Below are positions 1 through 6,403 of a stretch of DNA of 10,453 nucleotides, one piece after another (the first letter of the stretch is position 1; every line of letters begins with the position of its first letter). Origin of the DNA: M3007 sp964589365 (GTDB taxonomy: Bacteria; Bacteroidota; Bacteroidia; Chitinophagales; Saprospiraceae); assembly GCA_964589365.1 (NCBI GenBank), contig CAZPTQ010000177.1, positions 1-10,453 of the forward strand, given 5' to 3'. Under the pieces are notes generated by a model, which made no database searches, had not been told where the DNA came from, and saw nothing but the letters and a program-made list of their open reading frames with translations. The translations under genes were made by a program, and so were the position numbers.

Positions 1-77
1 ATGGATGGCGGCAAAAGAATGGCATCAAATTGGGAGGTTGTTTTGACACCGTTCATAAGGAGGGTTGGGATTGGATA
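1..77. other. Unresolved left edge, possible gene fragment
   Basis: All three plus frames are open from the edge for some distance: frame 1 reaches TAG at 76-78, frame 2 reaches TGA at 44-46, and frame 3 runs into the palindromic repeat and ends at TAA 102-104. On the minus strand an ATG at 56-54 opens a frame that leaves the window, beginning MNGVKTTSQFDAILLPP. Either the 3' end of a plus-strand gene or the 5' end of a minus-strand gene could lie here. I cannot tell which, and recognise none of the peptides. Confidence 0.2.
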
Positions 78-139
78 GCCACGAATTGCACGAATTTTCA
101 CTAAATCAGCAATTAGTGAAAATTCGTGCAATTCGTGGC
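78..139. repeat. Perfect palindromic intergenic repeat, copy A
   Basis: Two 27-nt arms (78-104 and 113-139) are exact reverse complements around an 8-nt loop (105-112, ATCAGCAA). Each arm begins or ends with GCCAC/GTGGC and is built from short iterated units of the form CAC(G/T)AATTN. It has no T-run of its own and sits just beyond the porV terminator. A diverged relative lies at 1469-1529. Very similar CACGAATT-type palindromes are, from memory, dispersed in intergenic regions of many environmental Bacteroidota. I read it as a REP/MITE-like element; mobility is not shown. Confidence 0.85.
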
Positions 140-143
140 CACT

Positions 144-183
144 AAAAAAAAGCGAGCCGCCTCAACCGGGCAGCTCGCTTTTT
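144..183 (-). terminator. Intrinsic terminator of porV (possibly bidirectional)
   Basis: GCGAGC (152-157) pairs with GCTCGC (173-178), and the flanking A-run and T-run extend the stem to 147-157 with 173-183. A short inner pairing, GCC 159-161 with GGC 169-171, strengthens it. Read on the minus strand, the hairpin is followed by eight T (complement of 144-151), about 23 nt after the porV stop. On the plus strand it has a five-T tail and could also stop transcripts from the left edge. Confidence 0.9.
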
Positions 184-205
184 AAACGAAGCGCAATGTA
201 ACCTA

Positions 206-1411
206 TTATTCGTCGCCTTCGAATGCCTCAAAGTCGAACAAAAGCGAGAAGCGAAGGGTGTTGTCCAAGGGGTTTCGTTGGTTGCTGGTTGGCACCAAGT
301 AACTGAAGTTCAAGCCAAAGATGTTGTACTTCACACCAAGGCCAACGCTGAAATATTTGCGATTACCTTTGGAATAGTGCTCGCGGAAGTGCCCGAGGCG
401 CACCGCGAATTGGTCATCGTACCAATATTCAGCACCAATGCCCACCGTTATTTCTTTCAGCTCTTCGCTGAAACCACCTGGTGCGTCACTAAAGGATTGA
501 AATATACCACGCACCGGTGAGTATTCTTTGTAATCCACTACGCCATTCCCATCGGCATCGCCGAGGTCAGGGCGCGGTGTTGGCACAAGCAGTTTGTTGA
601 AATCTGTACTAAAGGTGATGGAGTTGAATTCATCTAACTGAAGTTTCAACCCAGCGCCAACACCCAAATTGGTAGGGATATAATCGCGATTGACCGAGTT
701 GGTATAGGTGATTTTAGAACCAAGGTTGCTAATTGCTGTTCCGAAAGTGAACTCTCCTTTGTTGTCACCCATTTTAATAGGTGTTTTGTAGGTCACCGAA
801 ATGTCCGCAGCACCGGCAATACCGGGCTTGATTTCGTTGCCTTCTACTACACGGCCCGTAGCAAGGTTGGAATAAATAAACTTTGCGCCGACTGCGGCAG
901 AAAACTTTTCGGTCAATTTACGGGCGTATGCACCCGTAAATTCAAACTCATTGGGTCGTCCTTGCCCCAGAGATTGGCCCGTTTCGTCGGTGAATTCTAT
1001 ATCGCCAAGTGAAAAATAGCGAAGGCTTGCCCCCACCGCTTGAAATTTGTCCAAACGATAGTAGCCAGAAAGGTAAGCGAGATAGACATCATTCAGACCA
1101 AGGTTGCGCATCCAAGGGGTGTATGTAGCAGAAATAGATACATTTTTTTCGGCAAAAGCTAACTTAGAAGGGTTGTAGTGCATACCGTTTGGATCAATGG
1201 AGGTAGCAATGCCTACATCGCCCATAGCACCACCACGAGCGTCTGGCACAATGCGGAGAAAAGGAACAGCAGACGTGACGGCATTGGCGCAACGCTCCCC
1301 TGTGATTGGGTTGCTTCCATTGACGCATTTGGGTTCAATTTGTCCGTACAAAGCTGTTCCCGTCAGAGTCAAAGCCGCCGCGAACAGCGACTGTGCGAGT
1401 AATTTATTCAT
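206..1411 (-). CDS. porV: T9SS outer-membrane protein PorV (LptO)
   Basis: PorV is a FadL-like beta-barrel of the outer membrane that binds T9SS cargo at the SprA/Sov translocon and shuttles it to the PorU sortase. The 401-residue product has a signal peptide (hydrophobic 8-21, likely cleavage near Gly23/Gln24). It then shows the family N-terminal signature at about 49-102, including AVPFLRIVPDARGG, HYNPSKLAFAEK and TYTPWMR. Further family marks are NKLLVPTPRPD near 272, GIFQSFSDAPGGFSEELKE at 302-320, GNRKYFSVG at 349-357, and a C-terminal barrel strand ending DNTLRFSLLFDFEAF. The length is normal for the family. Residues 285-296 form a textbook EF-hand-type calcium loop, and Cys29 and Cys41 could pair. 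The ATG at 1411 has no clear ribosome-binding site. The gene lies 138 nt after porU on the same strand, an adjacency also found in Porphyromonas gingivalis (PG0026/PG0027), and probably shares its transcript. The assignment is secure. Confidence 0.95.
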   Translation of the reverse strand: MNKLLAQSLFAAALTLTGTALYGQIEPKCVNGSNPITGERCANAVTSAVPFLRIVPDARGGAMGDVGIATSIDPNGMHYNPSKLAFAEKNVSISATYTPWMRNLGLNDVYLAYLSGYYRLDKFQAVGASLRYFSLGDIEFTDETGQSLGQGRPNEFEFTGAYARKLTEKFSAAVGAKFIYSNLATGRVVEGNEIKPGIAGAADISVTYKTPIKMGDNKGEFTFGTAISNLGSKITYTNSVNRDYIPTNLGVGAGLKLQLDEFNSITFSTDFNKLLVPTPRPDLGDADGNGVVDYKEYSPVRGIFQSFSDAPGGFSEELKEITVGIGAEYWYDDQFAVRLGHFREHYSKGNRKYFSVGLGVKYNIFGLNFSYLVPTSNQRNPLDNTLRFSLLFDFEAFEGDE

Positions 1412-1468
1412 GATAAAGCAAGTGAATTTAGTTGTAATGTCCTTGATGTTGACTTTTTATTTTGGGTT

Positions 1469-1529
1469 GCCACTAATTTCACCAATTTTCACGAATTAAT
1501 ACATTAGTGTAAATTCGTAAATTAGTGGC
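1469..1529. repeat. Degenerate palindromic repeat, copy B, between porU and porV
   Basis: The ends GCCACTAATTT (1469-1479) and AAATTAGTGGC (1519-1529) are exact inverted repeats. The inner arms pair imperfectly, with one indel and a few mismatches, and the centre is an AT-rich spacer near 1497-1503. The left arm iterates CACTAATTT, CACCAATTTT, CACGAATT, the same unit as in copy A at 78-139, and overall length is nearly equal (61 against 62 nt). In the presumed porU-porV transcript it would fold into a hairpin without a U-tract, so it may act as a processing or stability element rather than a terminator. That role is inferred. Confidence 0.8.
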
Positions 1530-1549
1530 TAAAAATTACGGGCAACAAA

Positions 1550-4500
1550 CTATTTTAAAATGACCAGTTTTTCAAAATCGCTTTGGGCGGTGCTATTTGC
1601 TCCCGCAGCATCAGTGCCACGTATTTTTACCCGGTAAAGGTACACACCACGAGCGAGCGAATCGCCATATTCATCCTTTCCGTCCCACTGCACATCGCTC
1701 GACACACGAAAGCCGTCGTTGTTTGTGATGGTCTGTTGAATGGTTTTTACCAAACGCCCCGACACACTGAAAATACTTACCTGAACATCCAGGATTTGCC
1801 CGGCCAAATTATGCTCAAACTGAAAATAGGTATTGGTTGTGAAGGGGTTAGGGTAATTCAACACATGATCAAGTGCCGCTTTTCCATCTTCTGCCACCAC
1901 AAACTCGGTGTAACCCTCGCCGGGATTATTCGCGATGTCCCAACCTTTTACTTGTAGTGTATGCCGACCTGTAGCCAGACTCCGCAAAGGATAAATTGCT
2001 TGGCCTTTTCGCGAATCGCCCTGTGCACTCTCATAAAACTCATTGAGTACCAGGGTTTCCAACACGTTCCCATCGAGCACCGCCGTCAAATCGTGGCCGA
2101 TACTTGTTCCTGTGACGTTCATGCCATAATCATCCGTGCATTTCACCATTACTTTTGGGTTGTTATCTGTTATACCGCCAAAGGCAAAAGCGTCCGTGTT
2201 GAGGAAGGCTTGTACGATCGGAGGTGTATCGTCTTGTATCAAACCAGAATTGCCTCCAACGATGATATTTTCATCCCCACCAGCAGCGTCCAAGGGTGTT
2301 CCGTTTTCAGCATAATAGCTGATTTTACCTTTTCCATAGGAATAGTTGATGTCCTTTGGCACTACGAAATTAACTTTAAAGACACCGTTGAGCACCTTCG
2401 CACTGCCTTTAAAAAGTATGTTACGCTGGATTTTGAAATTTCGAATCGCGCTGCCAAGGTCTTGTCCCAATGTTTGAAGTGTTTGTGCTTTATCAAAAAC
2501 CGTGACAAAAACTCGACCAGTGAAATTGTTCAACGTATTGCCTAGTGTATCGGTTACCACACCTTCCAGTTCTACCGGCATGAGCGCTCGTAGCGTATCC
2601 GATTGGCCGCCCGAAACCGTATGCCCATTTATTTTGGTCGTGCTTACCCGGTATTCTGGCATGGCTAGGTGCATGGCTGGATCGCCGAGCAGGGTAAACC
2701 GCCGAGCGTTGCGAACATCGCTGGTGAGTGCGTTCTTGGAGTCTTTCAGCACATCACCAATGGTTCGGTATTTTCCGTTAACCCCTTGAAAGATAAAGTC
2801 TTGTACCTCATCTGTTAGGTCTTCATTGCCCGCTATGTAAACAGATCGAACCGTGGTGAAAAGCGCGATTGCTCCCGATTTTATTTTCAAAAAAGCCTGT
2901 TCACCACCCGTCAAAGTGGTGTAGTCATCATAACCACCAAAAGTACAGGTGGCAGTGATGAGTAATGGGTACCGATTTGGATTGTCCCAGCCAGCAATGT
3001 CGTTGTTGTCTACCACGCGCTCTTGCGATAAGCCACGAGGGCCGCCATGGCCAATGTAATTGGCTACGAGCATGCCTTTAAACATTTCAGAATTGATGGC
3101 GGCTTTTGCATCAGGGTATCTTTGCCCAGCCGAAGTAGCAACCTGTTGGTAAGCATCAAAATAAATTTTGCCAATGTTGAACCAGGATTCAGCGGCAGCA
3201 TTTTCTGTGGCAAGTTTATCCGCTTGGTTGATATGGGCATTTCCGTCTTCATCATCTGCGATGTAAACCGTGCGCAAATGCCAATCGCCGAGTGTAGCAG
3301 GGTCTTTATCGTAGGCCACAATTTTGTCCACAATGGTACGGGCCTCATCGGGTGTTTTACAAACAAAACGGCCTACCGCAATGTCGAGCGCACCCGTGAG
3401 CGAACCGCTTTCTTCGGGGCTAAGGAGGGCGTAAAAGTCATCGGAAGGAAAAGCGTCAATGGGGCTAAAGGATTCAGCAGTCTCGAAAGCGGGAATGAAA
3501 TCTTTGTTGTCCTCGCTGTTGGTATTGTTTTTTGGGTCAAAAGAAGCATCACCAAAGAGGAGCATAAACTTGAACTTGTCAGGATTTCGTTCCAAAAGCA
3601 TCCGGGCAAAATCGCGGATAGCAGATGGGTCTTTTGCTCCAGAAGAAAACTCGTTGTAAAGTTGATTAATGTCTACTGTGACCACATCCAACCCTGAATA
3701 GCTGCGGCGGTGTTCCGCCAAACGCGCTGCTTCAGATTGAAAATCAGGGTGATAAATAATGGCTAAATCTATATTTTCTAGCCCGTGCAGGTTTTGCGTC
3801 CCAATTTTTCCAGCAGTTTTTTCAGGTTTTGCAAAACCCGCCGCCTCGGTAAACGCTACAAAATTCCGAAGTATACCTAAGCTCGCAGTGCCAAATTCTA
3901 CCACTCCGCCATTCTGATTTTTTTGCTGGATAAAGGGCGTTTGCGGATTTGTCACATCCCATACAGTAGTGTTGCCGCTTGCGCCGGAGAGTCGAAAAGT
4001 AGCGAAATCTTGCGTAAGGGTTTTCAAATCGCGGAATTCCAAAATCGGTCCAGCCATAGTCAAGCGGCGGCGGGCATTTATTTCGATATAATCGAGCCAG
4101 CCCTCGCTTTGGGCACCTACCTCTGGGTATACCACTTTTGCCTTGAAGGCATCTGTTGGGGGCTGAATATTGCCACTGAGGACCACATTGGAGGCAAAAG
4201 GTGCGTCATTGTTAGAAACCGCAACACCTGAATTTGTTTTTGAAAAAGTACTTCCGCCGACCTCAAGCCGAACAGATTGACTCACGGCGCTGCGACCAGT
4301 AAATTCGCTGCGCACACGAGCAGTACTTCCTTGCACCAGATTGGGAAAATTGAAGTCGTATTCCTGTTGCCTTGCTTGGTAAAAATAATCGCCAAACCAG
4401 CGCTTTCCCGAACCCTGTGAAGAGGGATTGAAATGCAGCAGGTTGTATTTTTCTTCCTCAACTCGTTGATATTCATCAAATTCCTCGGTGATATAAGTGG

Positions 4501-5413
4501 CGGCCACACTGGGTTTTTCCGAAATACGGAGGCCAAAGCCATCGCCTGTTTTGATAAAGTACCAAGCGTGATGGTCGTACAGATTGAGGCGCACGGTAAG
4601 TTCAGGGTCGGTGGCGTGCGGGCGATAAACCCAAGGGCGGGGTCCAACTGCGTAGAAAAGTATGTAATCGCCCGCATCAAATTTGCCATCCTGTTCGCCT
4701 ATTACTTGAATGGAATTTTCAATCAGGTCGTCGGGACGAGTATCGCTGTTTTTTTCGGGCAGCATGGCCCCACCATTTCCATAGAGTCGGATGCTTCGAG
4801 GGTCAATATTGTCCAGGTCGCTAATGCCCAATTCGTTTTTTAGAAAGGCATAGTCGAGTCTGTAAATGCCATTTTGTGCTACGCCAAACTTGTAAACATT
4901 TCCACTGTTCAGTACAGACGTGTAGGTGAATCCGTCGCGCTCGCCGGCAGGCGTGGGCGGCACGGGAAGGGGTGTAACGCGCACATTGAGTGTAAAGGCG
5001 GTAGCGCGTTCATATACACTGCCGGCTTTGCGTACAGGCACGAATTTGACGCGACCAAAGAATTTGTTGCGTTCGTGTTCCACCAATGTCTTGATTTCCA
5101 AGTCTTTAGTTAAGAAAACGTCGTCGCTGGAAGGTTTTTTGGGATATGATTCCCATTGTACAGAGACGATATCAACTTCAATGGTAGATTTTCCCGAAAT
5201 GGCAAACCGCTCAGAAAAAATGGGGAGGGAACGGGCCTCGTCTCCAAAGGAACAGTCCTCAAATTTCCACACCTCAAACGGGGAGCCGTCGGCAAGGATG
5301 TAATTTGTTGGGCCGGTTGCCCACTGAAGGCTTTGTTGGATGGTAAACGAATTTTGGGCGCTCAAGGCATAGGAGCCGAGCAATAACAGAAAGGGAAATA
5401 GTTGTTTTTTCAT
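1550..5413 (-). CDS. porU: T9SS sortase PorU (C25-family peptidase)
   Basis: PorU is the cell-surface cysteine protease that cleaves the C-terminal sorting domain from T9SS cargo and attaches the product to A-LPS or an equivalent anchor. With the ATG at 5413 (the TTG at 5419 is not needed) the product has 1287 residues and a signal peptide MKKQLFPFLLLLGSYALSA. A long N-terminal part is followed by the gingipain-like peptidase C25 domain at about 547-915, running from LAIIYHPDFQSEA to LLGDPAMHLAMPEYR. The catalytic pair is visible as His789 in YIGHGG and Cys823 in ITATCTFGG, 34 residues apart and close to the spacing in gingipains. The last ~105 residues, from NYPNPFTTNTYFQFEH to the terminal KLVILK, are a type A T9SS C-terminal domain. 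PorU itself carries such a domain, and in P. gingivalis it is reported not to be removed. It is first in a probable porU-porV operon. The frame is intact and the stop is TAG. Confidence 0.95.
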   Translation of the reverse strand: MKKQLFPFLLLLGSYALSAQNSFTIQQSLQWATGPTNYILADGSPFEVWKFEDCSFGDEARSLPIFSERFAISGKSTIEVDIVSVQWESYPKKPSSDDVFLTKDLEIKTLVEHERNKFFGRVKFVPVRKAGSVYERATAFTLNVRVTPLPVPPTPAGERDGFTYTSVLNSGNVYKFGVAQNGIYRLDYAFLKNELGISDLDNIDPRSIRLYGNGGAMLPEKNSDTRPDDLIENSIQVIGEQDGKFDAGDYILFYAVGPRPWVYRPHATDPELTVRLNLYDHHAWYFIKTGDGFGLRISEKPSVAATYITEEFDEYQRVEEEKYNLLHFNPSSQGSGKRWFGDYFYQARQQEYDFNFPNLVQGSTARVRSEFTGRSAVSQSVRLEVGGSTFSKTNSGVAVSNNDAPFASNVVLSGNIQPPTDAFKAKVVYPEVGAQSEGWLDYIEINARRRLTMAGPILEFRDLKTLTQDFATFRLSGASGNTTVWDVTNPQTPFIQQKNQNGGVVEFGTASLGILRNFVAFTEAAGFAKPEKTAGKIGTQNLHGLENIDLAIIYHPDFQSEAARLAEHRRSYSGLDVVTVDINQLYNEFSSGAKDPSAIRDFARMLLERNPDKFKFMLLFGDASFDPKNNTNSEDNKDFIPAFETAESFSPIDAFPSDDFYALLSPEESGSLTGALDIAVGRFVCKTPDEARTIVDKIVAYDKDPATLGDWHLRTVYIADDEDGNAHINQADKLATENAAAESWFNIGKIYFDAYQQVATSAGQRYPDAKAAINSEMFKGMLVANYIGHGGPRGLSQERVVDNNDIAGWDNPNRYPLLITATCTFGGYDDYTTLTGGEQAFLKIKSGAIALFTTVRSVYIAGNEDLTDEVQDFIFQGVNGKYRTIGDVLKDSKNALTSDVRNARRFTLLGDPAMHLAMPEYRVSTTKINGHTVSGGQSDTLRALMPVELEGVVTDTLGNTLNNFTGRVFVTVFDKAQTLQTLGQDLGSAIRNFKIQRNILFKGSAKVLNGVFKVNFVVPKDINYSYGKGKISYYAENGTPLDAAGGDENIIVGGNSGLIQDDTPPIVQAFLNTDAFAFGGITDNNPKVMVKCTDDYGMNVTGTSIGHDLTAVLDGNVLETLVLNEFYESAQGDSRKGQAIYPLRSLATGRHTLQVKGWDIANNPGEGYTEFVVAEDGKAALDHVLNYPNPFTTNTYFQFEHNLAGQILDVQVSIFSVSGRLVKTIQQTITNNDGFRVSSDVQWDGKDEYGDSLARGVYLYRVKIRGTDAAGANSTAQSDFEKLVILK

Positions 5414-5423
5414 ATCCAAAATC

Positions 5424-5455
5424 CAATTTTTACAGGTGCGGTGAAAGGACGCAAA
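5424..5455 (-). promoter_or_regulatory. Weak candidate Bacteroidota promoter for porU
   Basis: On the minus strand a TTTG (complement of 5452-5455) is followed after 19 nt by TAAAAATTG (complement of 5424-5432), 10 nt before the porU ATG. This resembles the Bacteroidota sigma-A pattern, TTTG at -33 and TAnnTTTG at -7, but the second box has one base too many and would leave almost no leader. The 98-nt gap between the divergent porU and lipoprotein starts must hold both promoters. No convincing box was found for the plus strand; TTTCTTTG at 5488-5495 is the nearest match. Confidence 0.2.
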
Positions 5456-5511
5456 GCAGGGCAGGCGGGTTGCCTACGCAAATTTCCTTTCTTTGTGCCA
5501 AAATTGTTGCC

Positions 5512-6261
5512 GTGCGAGCATTACCTTTTTTGTTCTTGTTGATTTTGTCTTTTTTCCTTTTTGCCTGTGGCACAGGGGACAAACGAGACATCAGCGAGTA
5601 TTACTTCCCGGTAAAAGACCTTCGGGGCGGAAAAGTTTACGAATATGTGGTATCGCAAAACGACTCCGTAATGCCGGAATATTGGCATTACCGTACTTTT
5701 GTGCGCGATAGTGGATTGTTTTTGGTTGGAACCTACTATGATCACCGGTTTCAGATCGGTCAAATCGTTCGAGAAAAAATCACAAAAAGTGGTGCTTTGG
5801 CCAAAGAGAGTCATCTCTACGAAGCCGACCCAAACCCAGAAACAGAGGGAGGACAAATCCATACGACCACCATTATTGAAGCCCCAAACAAATTCCCGTT
5901 TGGAGTGAGTGACTCATCTGGTGTTTTTTTATTCAAACTTAAATTTCATCCACCAGACGACCCGGAGGCTATTATATATGTGGAGAGGAAACGCCGTTTT
6001 TTGGGTGACGCGCCTGTTTTTGAATATAACGGCAAAAAATATGCCTGCATCAAATTTGAACTTCGTGAAACCATAGGCAATGAAAAGGAGGGCATCGAAG
6101 CAGTGGAGGGGAGGGGCGAAGAGCGGTATGCCAAAGGGCTAGGATTGGTTTATTATAGCAAAACGTATGGTAGCGGAGCTTTCAAAATGGAGGCTCGGCT
6201 AACCGATATATTCCCCATGTCTGAATTGGAACGGAAAGCGACAGCAATTTATGGGGAATAA
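5512..6261 (+). CDS. Uncharacterised lipoprotein, possible T9SS neighbour factor
   Basis: I do not recognise a named family. From GTG 5512 the product has 249 residues and opens with a compact lipoprotein signal, MRALPFLFLLILSFFLFACG, with a good lipobox (Leu-Phe-Ala-Cys19). The longer TTG start at 5470 would add 14 residues, including a cysteine, ahead of the signal and is less likely. There is no ATG before the lipobox in this frame. After Cys19 the sequence GTGDKRD gives no clear inner- or outer-membrane sorting rule. The body looks beta-rich with no membrane segment: YYFPVKDLRGGKVYEY near 29-44, then strand-like alternation, and a late YAKGLGLVYYSKTYGSG (about 205-221). That last motif resembles the 'GLGLV' turn seen in many Bacteroidota periplasmic beta-sheet lipoproteins. 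It is divergent from porU, 98 nt apart, and 142 nt upstream of porW/sprE on the same strand but separated by a terminator. A T9SS role is inferred from position only. Confidence 0.8.
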   Translation: MRALPFLFLLILSFFLFACGTGDKRDISEYYFPVKDLRGGKVYEYVVSQNDSVMPEYWHYRTFVRDSGLFLVGTYYDHRFQIGQIVREKITKSGALAKESHLYEADPNPETEGGQIHTTTIIEAPNKFPFGVSDSSGVFLFKLKFHPPDDPEAIIYVERKRRFLGDAPVFEYNGKKYACIKFELRETIGNEKEGIEAVEGRGEERYAKGLGLVYYSKTYGSGAFKMEARLTDIFPMSELERKATAIYGE

Positions 6262-6291
6262 GTTCGGGAAAACTTTGAAAAGTTATTCCCC
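6253..6291 (+). other. Hairpin spanning the lipoprotein stop codon
   Basis: GGGGAATAA (6253-6261, including the TAA stop) is an exact inverted repeat of TTATTCCCC (6283-6291). Inside it a second, mutually exclusive hairpin can form from AACTT (6271-6275) and AAGTT (6280-6284), which shares TT with the outer arm. No T-run follows, so this is not an intrinsic terminator by itself. It may be a 3'-end stabiliser or chance. Confidence 0.4.
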
Positions 6292-6346
6292 TTAGGCAAC
6301 CCGATTGTCCTAAATCGCACCTTTTTCCACCCCGAATTTTCGTGGG

Positions 6347-6372
6347 GCGGAGCCAATAATCTCCGCATTTTT
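6347..6372 (+). terminator. Intrinsic terminator of the lipoprotein gene
   Basis: GCGGAG (6347-6352) pairs exactly with CTCCGC (6361-6366) around the loop CCAATAAT, followed by A and five T (6368-6372). It lies 86 nt after the lipoprotein stop and 31 nt before the porW/sprE start. It would separate the two genes or attenuate read-through. A competing CCCC (6330-6333)/GGGG (6344-6347) pairing overlaps its first base. Confidence 0.7.
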
Positions 6373-6403
6373 GAATCCAAACCTGCTTTTCAAGATTTTT
6401 GAC

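Noticed and set aside
78..139. Copy A as a CRISPR repeat, attachment site or replication origin
   Set aside because: There are only two diverged copies 1.4 kb apart, no spacers, no integrase and no dnaA or parAB nearby. The iterated units are explained by the palindromic repeat family.
3047..3697. Plus-strand open frames inside porU (also 1961-2545 and 4433-4843)
   Set aside because: They are antisense to the C25 protease and other confident parts of porU, with no domain, promoter or ribosome-binding site.
6368..6401. TTTTTG, 20 nt, GATTTTTG as a promoter for porW/sprE
   Set aside because: It matches the Bacteroidota boxes fairly well, but the start of transcription would fall at or after the ATG at 6404, and the first box is the T-run of a terminator. 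Not strong enough to annotate.
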